A stretch of DNA of 64,000 nt from Dillenia suffruticosa (Eukaryota; Streptophyta; Magnoliopsida; Dilleniales; Dilleniaceae), in the NCBI GenBank assembly GCA_033439265.1, contig JAVTVX010000002.1, positions 14,833,174-14,897,173 of the forward strand, given 5' to 3'. Shown here piece after piece: positions 37,519 to 51,879 of this stretch. How positions within the stretch are numbered: the first letter of the stretch is position 1; every line of letters starts with the position of its first letter. A program made the position numbers and the translations under genes. Below the pieces are notes generated by a model. It searched no databases, was not told the DNA's origin, and saw nothing but the letters and a program-made list of their open reading frames with translations.

Positions 37519-40500
37519 TTAAACTTCGGTCAAGATAAGCGATGATACAATCACAACGTAAGCTAGAAAGAAGAAAAGCGCTATTTGAATGAAAAACTTC
37601 GGATTTTCCCTCATATTTGGAGATGCCACTGCCCTGCGACTCGAAAGAAAAGAAAATCCTAAATTAAACACATTAGAAAAAGAAAAAGACCCCAATAGCA
37701 TCCAAAATAATAATAATAATAAGCAATTGATTAGAAAACTGAAACGAAAATTATTACCTGGCAATGCGCTGAGAAAGTCGGTGAAATGGTAGACTCTGGA
37801 TAAAGACAATGCCTGGTCCCTTAAGAGTTGCCGTAACTACATTGTCACTCTGCGATGCAAGATATAGGTCCATAAGGACCCAAGGAACAAAAAAGTAGGC
37901 AAGTATCACTTGAAAAGCCATTTGAGATCTATTAGCAACAATTAACATCAAAGGCACTCAAATTGCAGAAAATGCCATATTAGTAACAATCAGAAGGATG
38001 CTACCATTGGTCATTTAAACAACCCTGATTTGCATGGGGCACAATTTAACATCTGAATTTGTTATAAGAATAGATCTCAAAGAGAATCAACTACCAAAAT
38101 ATAATAAATATAATAACAAATAATTACTCTCTAGGAGTAATACATGAAGCATATCATTCATGAATTCGAGTAAATAATTACTCTCTAGGAGTAACACACG
38201 AAGCATATCATTCATGAATTCGAGTGCTTGGTGTAAAACAATATCAACTGTTATACAACAAAGAGACATGGGGCAAATAAAAGGGAGGGGATGACCAACC
38301 AACCGATGATGCCATTTAAGCTACAGTCTCCAGGTTAAACAGGCATTAGTGACCACCCTCTCCCTGTACGTGTAGCATAGATAAGATGGTAACAGACACA
38401 TGAATATGGGAAGAGAATGTAGTTAAAACTAAAATGAGGGGAATAAAGATCTTTGAAAGTGTCATGTTACTCATCATGTGAAGTATATGAATATTTTCAA
38501 GTTTTCAGGATAACTTGAATTGTTGAGGAACAGATTTCAGATTTTGCACTTAAGAAGGATTTAAAGATTGGCCGAGGAAAAAAAGAATAGTTCAACCTAA
38601 TATAAGACTCCCCAGAATAGTAGGCATCACAACATTAGCAGTTCTGAATCTTAAAAATTCAAATATAATCTGACATTAATTGAGGCCTAGGATGATGCAA
38701 TCAGCTTTCTTATGATTTGCATTTGTAATAAATATAAACGATTCTTTATGGCAACAATGGGCATGCATAACACAATGAAAAGATTTCAGGGAAAACTTCA
38801 AATCAAATAACAATGCTGAAACTTACCCCAAAAACTACTCGCCTTACAGGACCATTGTATTTGACTTGGACATTGACTGTGCTCGTGAGAGCAACAATGC
38901 ATGAAACATCAACAGCCAGTTCTTCACCAACCTCAAGATTTTTCTGCACAACTGAAAAACAGATACCACAGCAACAGTGCTAGTCAGTAAAAGTGCACTG
39001 GACAATCTTGTTCACATTCTTTGCTACATAGCACACTGATTGGTGCAGGAAAGGGAAAGAAAATATGCAAATCAAATGGAACAAACTGATTGTTGCCTTT
39101 GCAATGTTATGCCACATGTTACATAAGTTGCCCAATACCATTTTCCCTTTAACACTATAAAAATATAATACAACCTGTTTCATGCAGAAATTCACTGCAA
39201 TAATGTCATTAAAATGATGCGATGATTTTGCATTTACATTTAGTCAGCCTAAGTGATGGATTTCCCCCCATCCCCTCCTTATCAACAAAAAGTAGAGTCA
39301 CTGCAGGCAGCAACCTATATACATCAACAGGCACCCAAAGAAGCAAAGCTAACTGCAAAAGGCAAACTCCAGATTACAACAAAATCAACACACAATCACA
39401 ATACAAGAACTTCATAAATCTAAACCAAATGTCAATATAAGTGGAACCTTAAACAACCTAGAGTTCCTTTCATTCTAGATCATCCATAAACTGCCAACAG
39501 GATTTAAAAATGCACACTCTAAATCATCCATAAAACTGCTAACAGGATTCAAAAATGCACTATACCAATTAGAACACTTTTTCTTAGACCCTGCAAAGTG
39601 CCACAACAGATTAGCAGGATTTAAAAATGCACTACACCAATTAGAACACTACCTTTAAAAACCATGTAGGGGAAGGTTATGCCTTGCAGGCACAATTACA
39701 AAAGAGAATACTTATGCGCATCGGATGGTTAAATGCATCAACACTGCTTGAACGTGGGGCCAGTTGCAAACTGACCCCACCACTTTCAATTTTCAAATTA
39801 AATCATCAAAAGTGTGATTCCAAAATTAATTACTCCATCCATTTTAAAGATACCACAAAATGTGAACAGGTTATGCTTCCGCTTTCCACAAGGACATGAC
39901 AACTTCAAAATTCTTCTAAAAACCAACAGATATTCCAATCTTTTGTACACTTCAATCCTTGATGGATTGTTTCCTCAAAAGCCCCCACTCTTGTTCCCGC
40001 AAACCCTTTCTTTGGCATATCTTTAACTAAGCAATAAGAACTCCTCTTGAACCCATCAAAACCCATCAAAAGAGAGCCCTACGTTATGCAAAAATCATTG
40101 ATAATTGAAAATGATTTTCTGCATTAAATACTCAATGATTTCTCCCAAAGCCAAAAATCTAGCAAATACGTCACCTCTCAACAATAACACGAGTTTGATG
40201 GATCTCCACTCTTTATCTAAGATTACTCACTCAACCAATACCCATGTCACATCTTGGGCATCACCCAAACGCATTTGGATCAGAAAACAGCAATTTTCTT
40301 CCAACCACTAGCATGTTCCATGGTACCATCACATTGTCTTCCTATTATAGCAAAACCAAAGAACTTTCTCTCTACAGCAACACCAATGGATGAAAACTTT
40401 CTGCAAATACCCACCTGTCCAATGAATTCCATTCAGAATACTCTTACTGAACATAGCCAGGTCAATCCAACGCACTCAGCTTAATTTTTCTTTGTAATTG

Positions 40501-43500
40501 TATGCCATATTCACACTTTTTCTGTAGCAATTTATGTGGCAAATGCATAATTGCAGGATATTTAACTGAAGTGCTGCCTCAAATTTAAGTATGAAAAGGG
40601 ATAATTTCAACCATCACTTCCAGAAACGGTAAAGTTTGGCCTTTGGAAATCCGAAATTAGGAGGTACAGGACGGAGAAATCCATGTTGAGCTTAGAATTT
40701 CCCAATCCCCCAAGGGGGTGGTTAACTGACAGAGAAATCTGTCTATAGTCATGATCTGTTTAAGTATGATTCACAATTTGCTAAAGATTCTTGAGTTCAA
40801 ACACATTTTTAAACAAATTACCGAGTATCAGCTGCTGTACACAGCATCTGGTCACCAGATAAACTTACCTAGGTGAAAACTAGTCGTGTCTAAGTTGTAA
40901 AATGCTCAAACTTGACCTGTTTAGTAAAACAAGCCTTAAGATTGAGCTCAAGCTCCACTTGTATAAAATTCAAGTATGGTCTGAGTATTTGACACTCAAG
41001 TTTGACTCACTTAACAAATGAACTGAAGGTTGAGTTTGGACTCAATTTCCGTCTGTAATACAAGCTGAGCTCGAACAAGCCTTTTTACGACTCAAGGTCG
41101 AGCGACTCTTATTGCTTTACAGTTCTGGTTCTTAATTTGATTTTAATCTTTTAAGCTTTCCATTAGGTTCTTGATTAAAGGCTGTCAAATGTTCTGAAGC
41201 TTTTCACCTGGTGCTTGACCAAACTAGCAAATGTTCTATATAAAGATGAAATCTAAACCCAAATGTTGGCCAACGGTGGAAGGACCATCAAAACAAGAGA
41301 TCAGAATGCTGGCTCTTCGAAAACCGAGTTAATAACTCAACTAATCAAAAGAATAAATAAACCAAGCATGGAGTTTGGACAGATACTAGGGCAAAAAATT
41401 TTGGTTATCATTTAGATAAAGTCAGTGAATTTTTCCCTTTTGGTTATCATCAAAATAATAAAACAAGGACTAGCATATCTGACATGAATTTTTTTTTTTT
41501 TTTTTTAAGCATAATGACCTCTGGGTACTGTTTGAACTAGTTGTATCCTCTTCTTTTGGTGGTACAGCCCTGTTATTGAAACTAAATTCACAAATTTAAT
41601 TGCAGTAAGAAATGCAGACCTGATCCACCAGCAACAATGAATGCAAGCCCTTGGCCAGTTAACTTCTGTCTTAGAAATCCCTACAAGTCCATACAATAAA
41701 CAAAATAGTCCTCGATACCAGCTGCCCAAGGCAGGATAAGAAAATTTCTTCTCCAAGCAGTGTAAGCCTCCTCTATCAAATGTAGAAGGAAACAAAATGC
41801 AATATATCTCACCTCAGCACCATGGATAACATTGCGTGCCCTCTGATCAACTGTATTACTAACTTTCACATCATTGACAGAGCAAAGGAATGCATCTGGC
41901 TACAATGAAAAGTCAAACAGTCAAGTAGATCCATTATGTTAGACAATAAAAAGACTAACAGTATTAATTCAAAGAACAATGAATCCACAATCAAAAAAGA
42001 TGACCAAGCATGATTCGGAAAAATGCATTATTTGCTTGAACCATTTCAAGAAAGAATGGAGCCGTACCTGGCACAACATTTCTCCACCAAACATAGCCAA
42101 ATCGATCTACATAATAAGTATGAATCAGCACAATTCAAAATGGATGACAGATGGTAAAATTCAATGATAAGTATAAAAACATGAAAGAAGCCGGAATACT
42201 CATTCTAGCAGGTAAAAGTAATTTTTTTTTTTTTTGGAATAAAAACTTTATTAGAGGCATTAAAGGGATGCCAAACCAAAAACTTACAAAGCTAAATTCA
42301 AAACAAGACAAAAATGTTACATCTACATCATTAGGTAAAAGTAAATTATAACAAAAGTGTGCTATTTAAGCAGATACATCAGAAAAAAATGTTATCAGTT
42401 GTTTAGCACTCACCGGGAGAATTCTTGCAAGAGAGGGTGCAGCAATACCAACAAATCCATCACTTGAGCCAGAATTCAGAAGTACTATACTAGTTGCACT
42501 TTTGCCAAATAGCCACTGCCACATGCCTACTTCATTTTCAGGTAGGTAAACATTTTCCATTTGAACAGACCCAGACATATAGCACATAGAACCTGTAACA
42601 CTCATTGGTTAATCGCACCTACAATAAAAATGACTTGATAAAAGGAGAAGAAACCTTTTCAGTACAAAAGTTAGAAAAGAAGACAAGTGAATATCAACTG
42701 TATAATATAATATTATATATCCAATGATACTACAAGTACCCAGTACAAGTGCTGCAATTTCTATTCTAGAGGATGCATCTCTTGATGACAGAGAAATTTA
42801 GTTTGGGACCTGATCATTTTTGGTTGTACAAGGTCACAGTAATAGCAGGTAAATGCAGATGCAAAAGTGTTCCAAAACAGACTATATCAAACATATATGA
42901 TTGATAACTGGAAGGTATTTGATGTTTCAATGCTCCAACCCACTCAACTAATTAGCCATAAGAGAAATCTAACCATAGCAACACAATCTCTTTTTCATTC
43001 GCTAGAATTTCTTTCTTTCTTCCTTCCTTTATTTTTTTCCCCTCTTTTAAAAGGAATTACAACAGACAGAACATAACTAAATGCAGCAAATGAGTTATAC
43101 AGATGGTGCAGATGCTATCAAAGAAATATATCTCTTCTTTATCCTACCGCAAAATGCCTATTGAGAGCATCAGAATGGGCATAATTCTTACTTCTTAGTG
43201 TTGTTATATTTTTTCATGTTTATAAGGAGCAAATTGAACTTGCACATCGATTAAAAAAGTGACATGAGAGCACTTGATCATACAAGAACACGTGGAAGGC
43301 ACCCTTTACAACGAAACCCTTTTACCTAAGCAAAAGATCAAGAATCAATAAACATTTTATTTTGTGCCCAGCTTGTATGGGACATATCTTCTGAGTACTA
43401 TTTTGCAAGTAACACATCCAGACTGTGCTCAAAAGAGCTAGCTCTGCATCAAAGGGAACATAATGTTCTTCCTCCAAGCTTTCTCAGATAATCAAACTCA

Positions 43501-46500
43501 AAAACTAAAAGTGCCCATTAGAAACTTGACTGTTCACTCCCCTCTCCCTTTCAACCAGCAAGATTCTAGAACCTAAAAGTCATATTGCATGCTACTTCAT
43601 ATTATTAATATTAACTTTATTAGTAATGGACTTTCTACTTAACAAATTAGCACATTCCAAAAATGACTACTTTCATTTTCCAAGTAAAGTTGAAGTGCAA
43701 AGAGATCTAGGTGTCACAGATCTCCATCTTGAAATTGGTTTAATTGCCAGGCACGGGAAGAATCTCACTTTCACTTAATTTTTTGAGGGAAAATTTACTC
43801 CCCCCCCCCCCGGTTGGTTGGCCCAAGAATCATTTTTACTCCGGCGTGTTTCGAAACATGTCAAAGTCCCCCTCCCCTGGCAAAAAAAGGGAAATCCTTA
43901 CTCATATATTTTTAGTGACACTTCTTTAAATTGACTAAGGGGGTAAAATGATGACAGAGATAACCTCAGGAGAACCACTTTAACAAGTTCTAAGCCACAG
44001 GGTAGCAAAATGATTGAGGCAAGCAAAAAAGAGATACTGATTTTTTTCCCCTTTTCTTAATAGAGAGTCAATTTCCCCTTTTTTTTCTTTTTTTTTTTAA
44101 TTATTATTATTTTTTATTCTCTTCTATATTTATTTCTAATTTTGTATTTATTTATTTATTTTTCTTTTTAATCATAATTTGTCTCTCAAATGACCGACCC
44201 CAAATTATTGGGTTTAAGGTTCAGTTTGTTGTTGTTGTCATTGTTTCCTTTCCTAACAAAATATCTGGGCCAGAGAAGTACAAATTGAACACTCACATTG
44301 CTTTCATATATTACAGTTAGTGTTTCTTTTCATGTACCTCAGGATCAAAGGACATTGCAGTGCCAACATAGTCCTATACTCCCATTTCAAGGGAAAGCAC
44401 TTTTAATAATTGAAGGGCATTTAAGATTCAAAAGAGGTAAATTAACTTAAAATGGTGAATTGCACACACGGAAGATATTTAAGTGCTCCAAGACTACTTT
44501 TAGAAAATAAGATAGTGACATAAGAATAAGTTCATTGAAGCATTTCACTTAAAAGAGTAAATACTTTTAAGTACATCTTCCCATCACCAAAGCAGATTTT
44601 GATGTCACAATAGTTATTGACTTTCCCACATTATCAATGAGACCATCTATAGAAGCAAGTAAACTTCTAAGAATACCAAGAAACACCATGTATTGCAAGA
44701 TATCTAACTTGAAGTGCATGATGCAAAGTATACCATGTATTGCAATTTTGTATTTTGTCAAGCAGAACTAGAAATAGATAGTACAGAAGTAACCATGTCA
44801 AAGCAAATAAAGCCAAGCCATTTAAAATTCAAAACAAGATAAAAATCACAGAAACACTTACCGGGCTTTGCAATAACCTTTTCTTGCGGCTTCAACATAA
44901 TCTAATAATGCAATATTTGCAGCAGAAGGGGGAAAAAGGAAGATAGTTTAGGAAACTTGAACACGTCAAAGCAGGAAATTGACATCAGTTTCTGTGAGGC
45001 ATTAGTACCTGAAGCACCTGGGCTTCACCACCCAGAATTTGAAAAGGTATCAAAGCATCTTGTGGACTCTACAGTAAAGCATCAATAATAAAATCAGACA
45101 AGTACATCCTAAAACAAACACTTAAGCAACAAGGGTATACTTCATTTAAAACGAAGGAAAATGAAGTGGGCTCCAAATAGGAGGATGTTCGTACATGTCT
45201 GTTTCTATTCAGGAAAGCTAAATCAAATATAAACAAACTCCACAAAAAAAAAAAAAAAAAAAAACCTTCCTATAACACCTTATAAGCCAATTTGATTTCA
45301 TCATATACTGACATGATGAATCTGAGGACAGTTTTCAATTGTTTTTCTAATAATCCATTTTGATTTCGCCATTTACTGAGATGAGATTCTTCCTTGCAAT
45401 ATTAGAGGCATAATCTTTTGATGTGGTTCATGAACAAATTCAAATAGCTAGAGAACAATTGATGCACCTTCACATGTGCCTGGAACAATTGAGGAAACTT
45501 GGTACACCAAAATTAAGAAGTGGACTTCATTTTTTAAGAATCAGAGAATCTCATTAAGATCTTTATAAATAAAGATGATGAAGGTAAAATTGAAGTCATT
45601 GATAACGTATTTGATACATATATGAAGATATGGAATGCCACATTCTGACATGCAGAAAAAAGGAGGGCAAGTTGCAAAGTACTCCCATGGTGACTGCCCG
45701 TTTGGCCAACTCGCCCCCCTAGATTTTAAGATTGGCAAACAGCCCCCTATGGTTTACTTCTATGGAAAATTGTCACCGGTCACCTGTCCATTAAATATAC
45801 ATATGTCATGCACGTTAGGCACTTTTCCCTCCATTTCCTGTCACTGCTAAATTCCTAACTTATTAATTCTCTAACAACATCTTCTCCAACTGTCTTCAAA
45901 ACTCTAAATTCTTCCTCCCAATCAATAGCCAAATCATCAACTGTGGATAGGTTAGCAAAAAAATTAATTGTACAATCAAAGTACAGGGTGACGTACTCGA
46001 TCACAATCGAATTATAACCACACAAACGATGGAGAGGGAGCAATTTGCTAATTAAGTAAACCCAACAGGGCTTTTGCAAGTTTTGAGATCTTGATGGTTA
46101 GTTGCCAAACAAAAACCACGGGCGGTGTTTTACATTTTGCCCCAAAAATAATATTTTGGACAAGTGGAATAAGAGGGCTTTTTGTTTGGTTTGGGAGGGG
46201 GGTGACATCCCCTCATTTATTGGTAAGATGCTCAGGACCCACTACTTTTAGTTTTCTTCTCGCTCTTTCATGGAAATGCTGTAATATAGCTAATTTTGTA
46301 GGCTCCCTGCACTTTGGCTAGGTTGCAAGGGTGGCAACCACATCATGATTTTCCTTCTAATGCATTCTTTTTGGTCTTAAACAATACATAAGAAACAATC
46401 ATTGTAGATAAAATCATATTTTCATGAATATTTGGAGATTATGATCTCAGTGTATGATTGTGATCTCTGTACTGATACTAAAATCATATGGCAATCATTC

Positions 46501-47298
46501 AATATGCAGGAAATATGATGTTTAAAGAAACTACACCCCCAATTATCAAACTCAAAACTGAACGATCAAGAATTGTGTTACTCCTTTAAGCTGCTGTCCT
46601 TAAGGAAACATTCAGAAAATTAACATACTATTGTTTAAAAAAAAATACTATAAAAATGTTGCAAGTACAAATCTATATCTCCTGTCCAAATGTTGGATGA
46701 CGTATCATGTTTGTTTTAAAGCACAATTTAAGTACATGTAGCACAGTGGATCTTTTTTTAATTCTTTGAACTCCACAAGAATTTGTCGATACTCCCATTA
46801 CATATTTTAATTACATGTAGCACTTATATTTTTGATGGTACACGCTAAAGACTTCTACGGAAAGTCATATTCGGTGAAAGTCATATATCTGAAAGTATCA
46901 TAATCATATATTTCGGCATATTTGGTATCTTGGATCAGGGTAGTCTGTTTGCCAATTTGGTGAGAGCTACAAGTAAAAGTTTAGCATTTCCTGCTTTTTA
47001 TTTCAAAGATTTAGAAGTGAAAAAAAAAATCCAAGAACCTTAGAAAATAGAGTTAAGAAGGTAATTTTTATAGTGTGTCACTAGAGAGAAATACTGGAAT
47101 TTTTCTGCGGTGACTTCCTCTATAATGCGTTGATTTGGAATCATGTCATTGTGATAACATCATTATGGTCTGTAACATTAGCTTTTTAAAAGTATAAGCC
47201 ATTGTTGTTTCATTTTTTTGGGGCCAAACTAAAGCAGAGTATGGAAGCCTCAAATCTAGGTGGACAAGGGGAAAGGCTCGAGGACAAGAAATCCTTAA

Positions 47299-47332
<34 letters not shown>

Positions 47333-48971
47333 GTTTCTATGGAGGATTGTTTTGCAGTCTCCAAGTCCTCTATACTCTAATCTTTCAAAACCCCTAACGC
47401 ATAAGCCCAAAAGGAAAATGCTCTTTATTCCCAATGTTGATGATGCCTCATCCCCTTTGATGTAATAGTATAACGTCTTCTCTATTAACCATAGTGAGAT
47501 GAAGGAAATGAAAAAGAGTTCAAATGACCTCCCACTCCACTAGAAAAGGATGTGCCTTTCCTAAGGTCCAAGGTTTGAAACTTAGAAATTGCTTAGGAAA
47601 GGTTTGAACCCATAAGGGTGGGTGCATCAACTATGGGGCTATAGTGGTGTGCATGGGATTACCAATAATCCAAAACATAGTGGTCTAACTAGATTAATTT
47701 CCTAACATGAATAGAAATAGGTCTTGAGTCCCAAAACAACATATCTATCGAAACCATCCAAAGACTTAATGATTGTATCAAATGATGGCTCGCTCTTTAT
47801 ACAGCATTATTTTCACAACCAAGACAGCCCTTTTCCTAGATTTTATTCTTCTCACATCATTAAACTTGAAAACCATATGTACCATAATCACCCACTTTTT
47901 ATAAACTCAGCACATGCTTCTTTCCTCTCCTTCCTTCAATCATCCATATATTAATTAACCAATGCCTTGTATCTTTTCAGCACTGGGATTTTTTTCCATT
48001 AATTTCTCTATTTTAATCTCTTCTCAGCATCTATGAGCTTACTCATGAAGACAAACACAGTTCAAATTAGACCATTGAGAATCAACTGCAGTACAAATTT
48101 ATCATCCTTAAGGAGAACCTTGATAAGCACGCTTTTCAGTGAAGAAACGCATTAACTAAGAGGCCGAAGTTCTATCAGATAAGGAAGTCTCTAAAATAAG
48201 GAAAACGTATGACTTGCAACCTACAACTCATGGACAAACACGGACAAAACAATGTGGCAAATAGGAAAATTTTAAAAGGAGAAAACAACAGGGAAAACTA
48301 GACAATGTTTGGCTCAACACTAAATGGTCACATTTATATTAAATATATAAACCAACCAACAAGCGAAATCTAACTACATCAAAATTACACATGTAACATA
48401 AACTTAGTTTTTTTTTTTTTTCCTTTCTAAAATTTCCATGTTTCTTTTTTGGAGTTTAACATAAATAATCCATCCCACTCCCTAAAACTGAATGTACTGC
48501 GTCAAAGCTTTGTCCAGTATCAAAATTAAGCAGCGATCACTTGCTGTCACAGGCACTACATCGGTGTATCGATGTTTCACATTTAGCCCCAACTGGGAAC
48601 ACATAGATCTTTAACTCCATACAAGTTCAACATTTAAACATAAAGTTCTCCTAGACCTAGTACACTGAAATACTCGAGTTTATCAATCGTTGCCAGAAAC
48701 GTAGACTAATTGCCCTCGAAAATCATGTATAGATAAATTTCGATAAATTCCTACGAGAATAACTTAATACAAAAGTTAAAAGGGGGAATAAATTGAATAT
48801 AATGCACAGAACGGCAACAATTCTATCAGCACCAGATCGAACAAAAGTTGAAACCAATCAGAAACCTAATCCAGATGCAGAATTGAAGGAGGAATTCAAA
48901 AAGAGGATGCCAAATTAAAGCACCTGATAGACATAGGGTTGGAACGGCGTTGCGAAAAATGGCGCGGCCAT
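37519..48971 (-). CDS. AIM24-family protein (TRAP-like superfamily), complete
   Basis: Homologues of yeast AIM24 occur in plants as proteins annotated tryptophan RNA-binding attenuator-like; their biochemical role is unclear. Ten exons on the minus strand: 48924-48971, 45009-45068, 44862-44901, 42414-42592, 42068-42106, 41813-41899, 41620-41680, 38827-38951, 37758-37849 and 37519-37633. They join to 846 nt and 281 aa. The protein starts MAAPFFATPFQPYVYQ. It contains PFQILGGEAQVLQ, GSMCYMSGSVQMENVYLPE, DGFVGIAAPSLARILP, DQRARNVIHGAEGFLRQKL and GPGIVFIQSLPFHRLSQRIA. It ends ALFFFLAYVVIVSSLILTEV, a C-terminal membrane anchor. All junctions are GT-AG and in phase. Intron 1 is 3.9 kb and holds a probable MITE; the next-largest introns include a LINE tail and a 54-bp duplication. 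A CT tract precedes the ATG. Confidence 0.93.
38118..38225. repeat. 54-bp tandem duplication in an AIM24-family intron
   Basis: Two adjacent 54-bp units, 38118-38171 and 38172-38225, differ at two positions only. Each begins AAATAATTACTCTCTAGGAG and ends GAATTCGAGT. The high identity suggests a recent duplication. Confidence 0.95.
44085..44255 (+). mobile_element. LINE 3' tail fragment
   Basis: A T-rich stretch leads into GTCTCTCAAATGACCGACCC and ends GGTTCAGTTTGTTGTTGTTG. The same order occurs at the 3' end of the LINE at 25.6-25.8 kb (GTTTCTCAAATGATAAATTT, then AAAGTCCAGTTTGTCATTGT). It is a 5'-truncated insertion with no coding part, inside the AIM24-family intron 44902-45008 side flank (intron 3, 42593-44861). 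Confidence 0.65.
45662..46146. mobile_element. Probable MITE-like element with imperfect terminal inverted repeats
   Basis: The left end (AGGGCAAGTTGCAAAGTACT, then TGCCCGTTTGGCCAACT) is matched imperfectly by the reverse complement of the right end (GGGGCAAAATGTAAAACACC, then GTTTGGCAACT). The arms are about 45-50 bp. The body is about 0.48 kb and non-coding, inside intron 1 of the AIM24-family gene. I could not identify a clear target-site duplication, so the superfamily is undecided. Confidence 0.45.
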
Positions 48972-51879
48972 ACTGAATTGGAGAGAGAGAGAGAGAGAAT
49001 AGAATCACCGGCGGAGATCAAACACGAGGTCGTCGCCGGAAATCGGTGAGCTCTCAGATATGAGATCGGAGAAGATGAATTTTCTCTGTCTAAATATTTT
49101 CAACTTCCTTTCTTCTTCAGAGTTGTTCGTTTTCAGTGTATTTTAACCCTCGTAATATTAACCTAATTAAAGCATTCTTTACAAGAAATTTTTTTTTGCA
49201 TACTGCCCTTGTAAATTTGTATTTTTTCTCAAGTAATGGTCTCGCTCTTATTTTTGTGTGTGGTATAATGGTCATTTCAGTTAAATTCCCTCCCCCCCCG
49301 CCCCCTTCCTCTTTCTCCTCGTCTAAGTCGGAACTTCGCTTTTGTTCCCGAAAATTGTGATAGTGAATTTCATAATCTGCTTTCTTGTCATAAGCTCTGT
49401 TTGTCCGAGGACACGTCAGCAATACCGATGACGTAGCGTACTTTTATTGGTCCTGAGGTCTCATTCGACGTGTCTCCTCATTTTACCTAGCTGAATACTG
49501 CGGTTTATGGTAGCCCAAACTTTCTGCTTTGAATTTCAACCGGCATAGAGAGACAGAGATAACAACGTTACTCATATCCAATTCTTGCCTTACAAAGGGA
49601 CAACCCAAGACATACAATCTCAAATATGCATAAAAGCACCAAAACACATGAGGTTAAAAAAAAAAAAATAGCGATAAATAACTTAATAACAATTTCTTTT
49701 AATGATAAAATAATAAAATACAGTCCATAAAACAAATCATAATAAATAAAATTTCAGAATTTTAACACTTTAGGATACTATCGATTATCAATCACTGTAT
49801 CTAAGTAAAATATAATGTACAAAAGGTGTTAAAAATTTAAAAATAACTTGAATTAGATAAAATCTTATCACAAAGTTAACAATTACTATGCGACCATTTA
49901 CAACCCTCCATATATTTCAATCATAAGGTGTTTTCTTATTTTTTGAGATCGTCGATGCACTAATTGTGATCACGACAATCGTTAAACTTTAGAGGGATAG
50001 AGAGACGTAGAAATTAACCGAGGAGAGAGTGAGAGAGAGATTACTTTGAGTACAAATTAGAAAATGTGCATTCGAGAGAAATTCTTGTTATTATTACTTA
50101 CCAAAATAATTTTCATTTATTATTATTTTTGTATGTTACAGGATTTTAAGAATCATACTATATAATATCAAAATCACTAAAAAATTATTGTAATTATTTT
50201 TTATATATTACTTTGATCTTGAATCTGAGTTTTGAGATTGAAAAAATAGGTATTGATTGCTAAATTGGGTTCTATAACTATTTAAATTAAATTAATCAGA
50301 TTTTTAAATATTGATGATTAAGTTAAATATATATATATATATATATGACTTTTGGGGGGGTCCAATCCCTATAAGTGTGATTTTCTATTGACCTAGCAGC
50401 CCAGCCATTCGGATAGGTTTCATTAGGTCACAAAGGAGACAAATTAATGGTTACATCCCTAATGATCAGGTCTTTTTTTCTCAATTTTGTGATTCGAAAT
50501 TCAAATCTTATCATAAAAAAAAAAAAAAAAAAAAGATTTCATTTGTAATGTAAGTTGGTCCAATTAAGTGGGATCGGCCCAGATGGTATGGGCTTGCCCG
50601 ACCACTAACCCTCCCCAAAACACACAACAAGTTTCCATAAAATTAATGTGTCATCTCTCTCTTAGAGCGATTTCATTAGTTATACTAAAATTTGAAAAAA
50701 TATATGAGATTTTTAGTGATATAATGATTTTATCAATATTATCAAACATTTTTTTTTTGGAGAAAAATTCTAATCAAACTTGATTGGATTAAGATAAATT
50801 TGTCATTTTTTTATGGGATAAATTCACGGTATATATGGATTCATGTATTTTTTGGGGGGTATAAAATTGCTATATAAATCTAGTTCATCCCCATCCCATC
50901 CGGGGTTGGAAACCTTGAAGAGCTTTGAGGGGGCCCCCCTACCCCATGCCCCACCCCCAAGACATTACTTTCTGGCAGATGAAATGTTTTTCGGGAAATC
51001 GCCGTTAGAATTGGAGAAATAGTGAAGGTTATGTTTAAGAATACAAGCCAGGAAGCATGGACTCGACTTGGATGGTATCCTAATAGAACCTTTCCTATAT
51101 TTTTTTTATTATCAATATCTAAGTTTTACCCAATTAATCTAATTCGAATATTATAAAATTTATTTTATGGATTAACTCTCTCAAATTTTTTTTTCATCAT
51201 TCTCAAGAATCAAATTCAAAATTTATAATTAAAAAGATAGAACAATCAATTACATGACTCAAAAAAATTTGATAATCCTTTCCTATTTTCTCCCGTTGCT
51301 ATGAGTACAAATTTCTCCATGTGCTTGTACGTTTTCTCAAAATTTCAAGGTGGTTTTGTTGATAGCAGCTTCTTTGTTAGTGGTTTCTGTCCTTATTTTT
51401 GTATTGGTGGTATTCTTATCTTTTGTATTATCTTATTTAGGTTTGGGTTCTAACCTTTTTTTCTTGGATATTTAGTGACTTTTATTGGTATCATAAAATT
51501 TGATTAATTCAATTTAAACAATTATAAAATTTAATTTAAAAATTAATTCTTTTGATATCTATTTTTCTATTTTTAAAACTCGAAATCAAAATTTTATTTA
51601 AAAATTTTAACATTTTGCTATTAAACATACAAATCATTAGTTCACAATATTTATTTTAGGTCGAGCCTATGAGCCTTTCTAGCTTTTAGGGTTATGCCCT
51701 CCTTCAAATGAAGCACATTGTTCTATTTAATTCTACCTCTTTGGTGATTTAAGTTTTTTTTATTAAATTATGTTCCTAAAACATCTTTTTTTTTCATTAA
51801 GTGTAATTTAGAAAATTAAATTAAATTAATACCCATTGACGGCACCTAATTAATTTAGATGGTAAATTAATTTTGTTAA
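48972..51879. other. Promoter side of AIM24-family gene and AT-rich spacer
   Basis: A CT/GA tract at 48979-48998 and GC-richer sequence to about 49080 are the likely 5' leader of the AIM24-family gene. Beyond about 49600 the DNA is AT-rich with an (AT)n run near 50326-50346. Copies of the dispersed AT-rich repeat lie at about 50455-50535, 51105-51250 and 51480-51650. No supported gene. Confidence 0.5.

Noticed and set aside
39222-40484. Several short plus-strand frames inside AIM24-family introns
   Set aside because: They are AT-rich chance frames without motifs, inside confirmed introns.
47500-47700. Possible SINE (AAGGTTTGAAAC and AGGTTTGAACCC resemble B boxes)
   Set aside because: No A box at the right distance, no poly-A end and no target-site duplication found.
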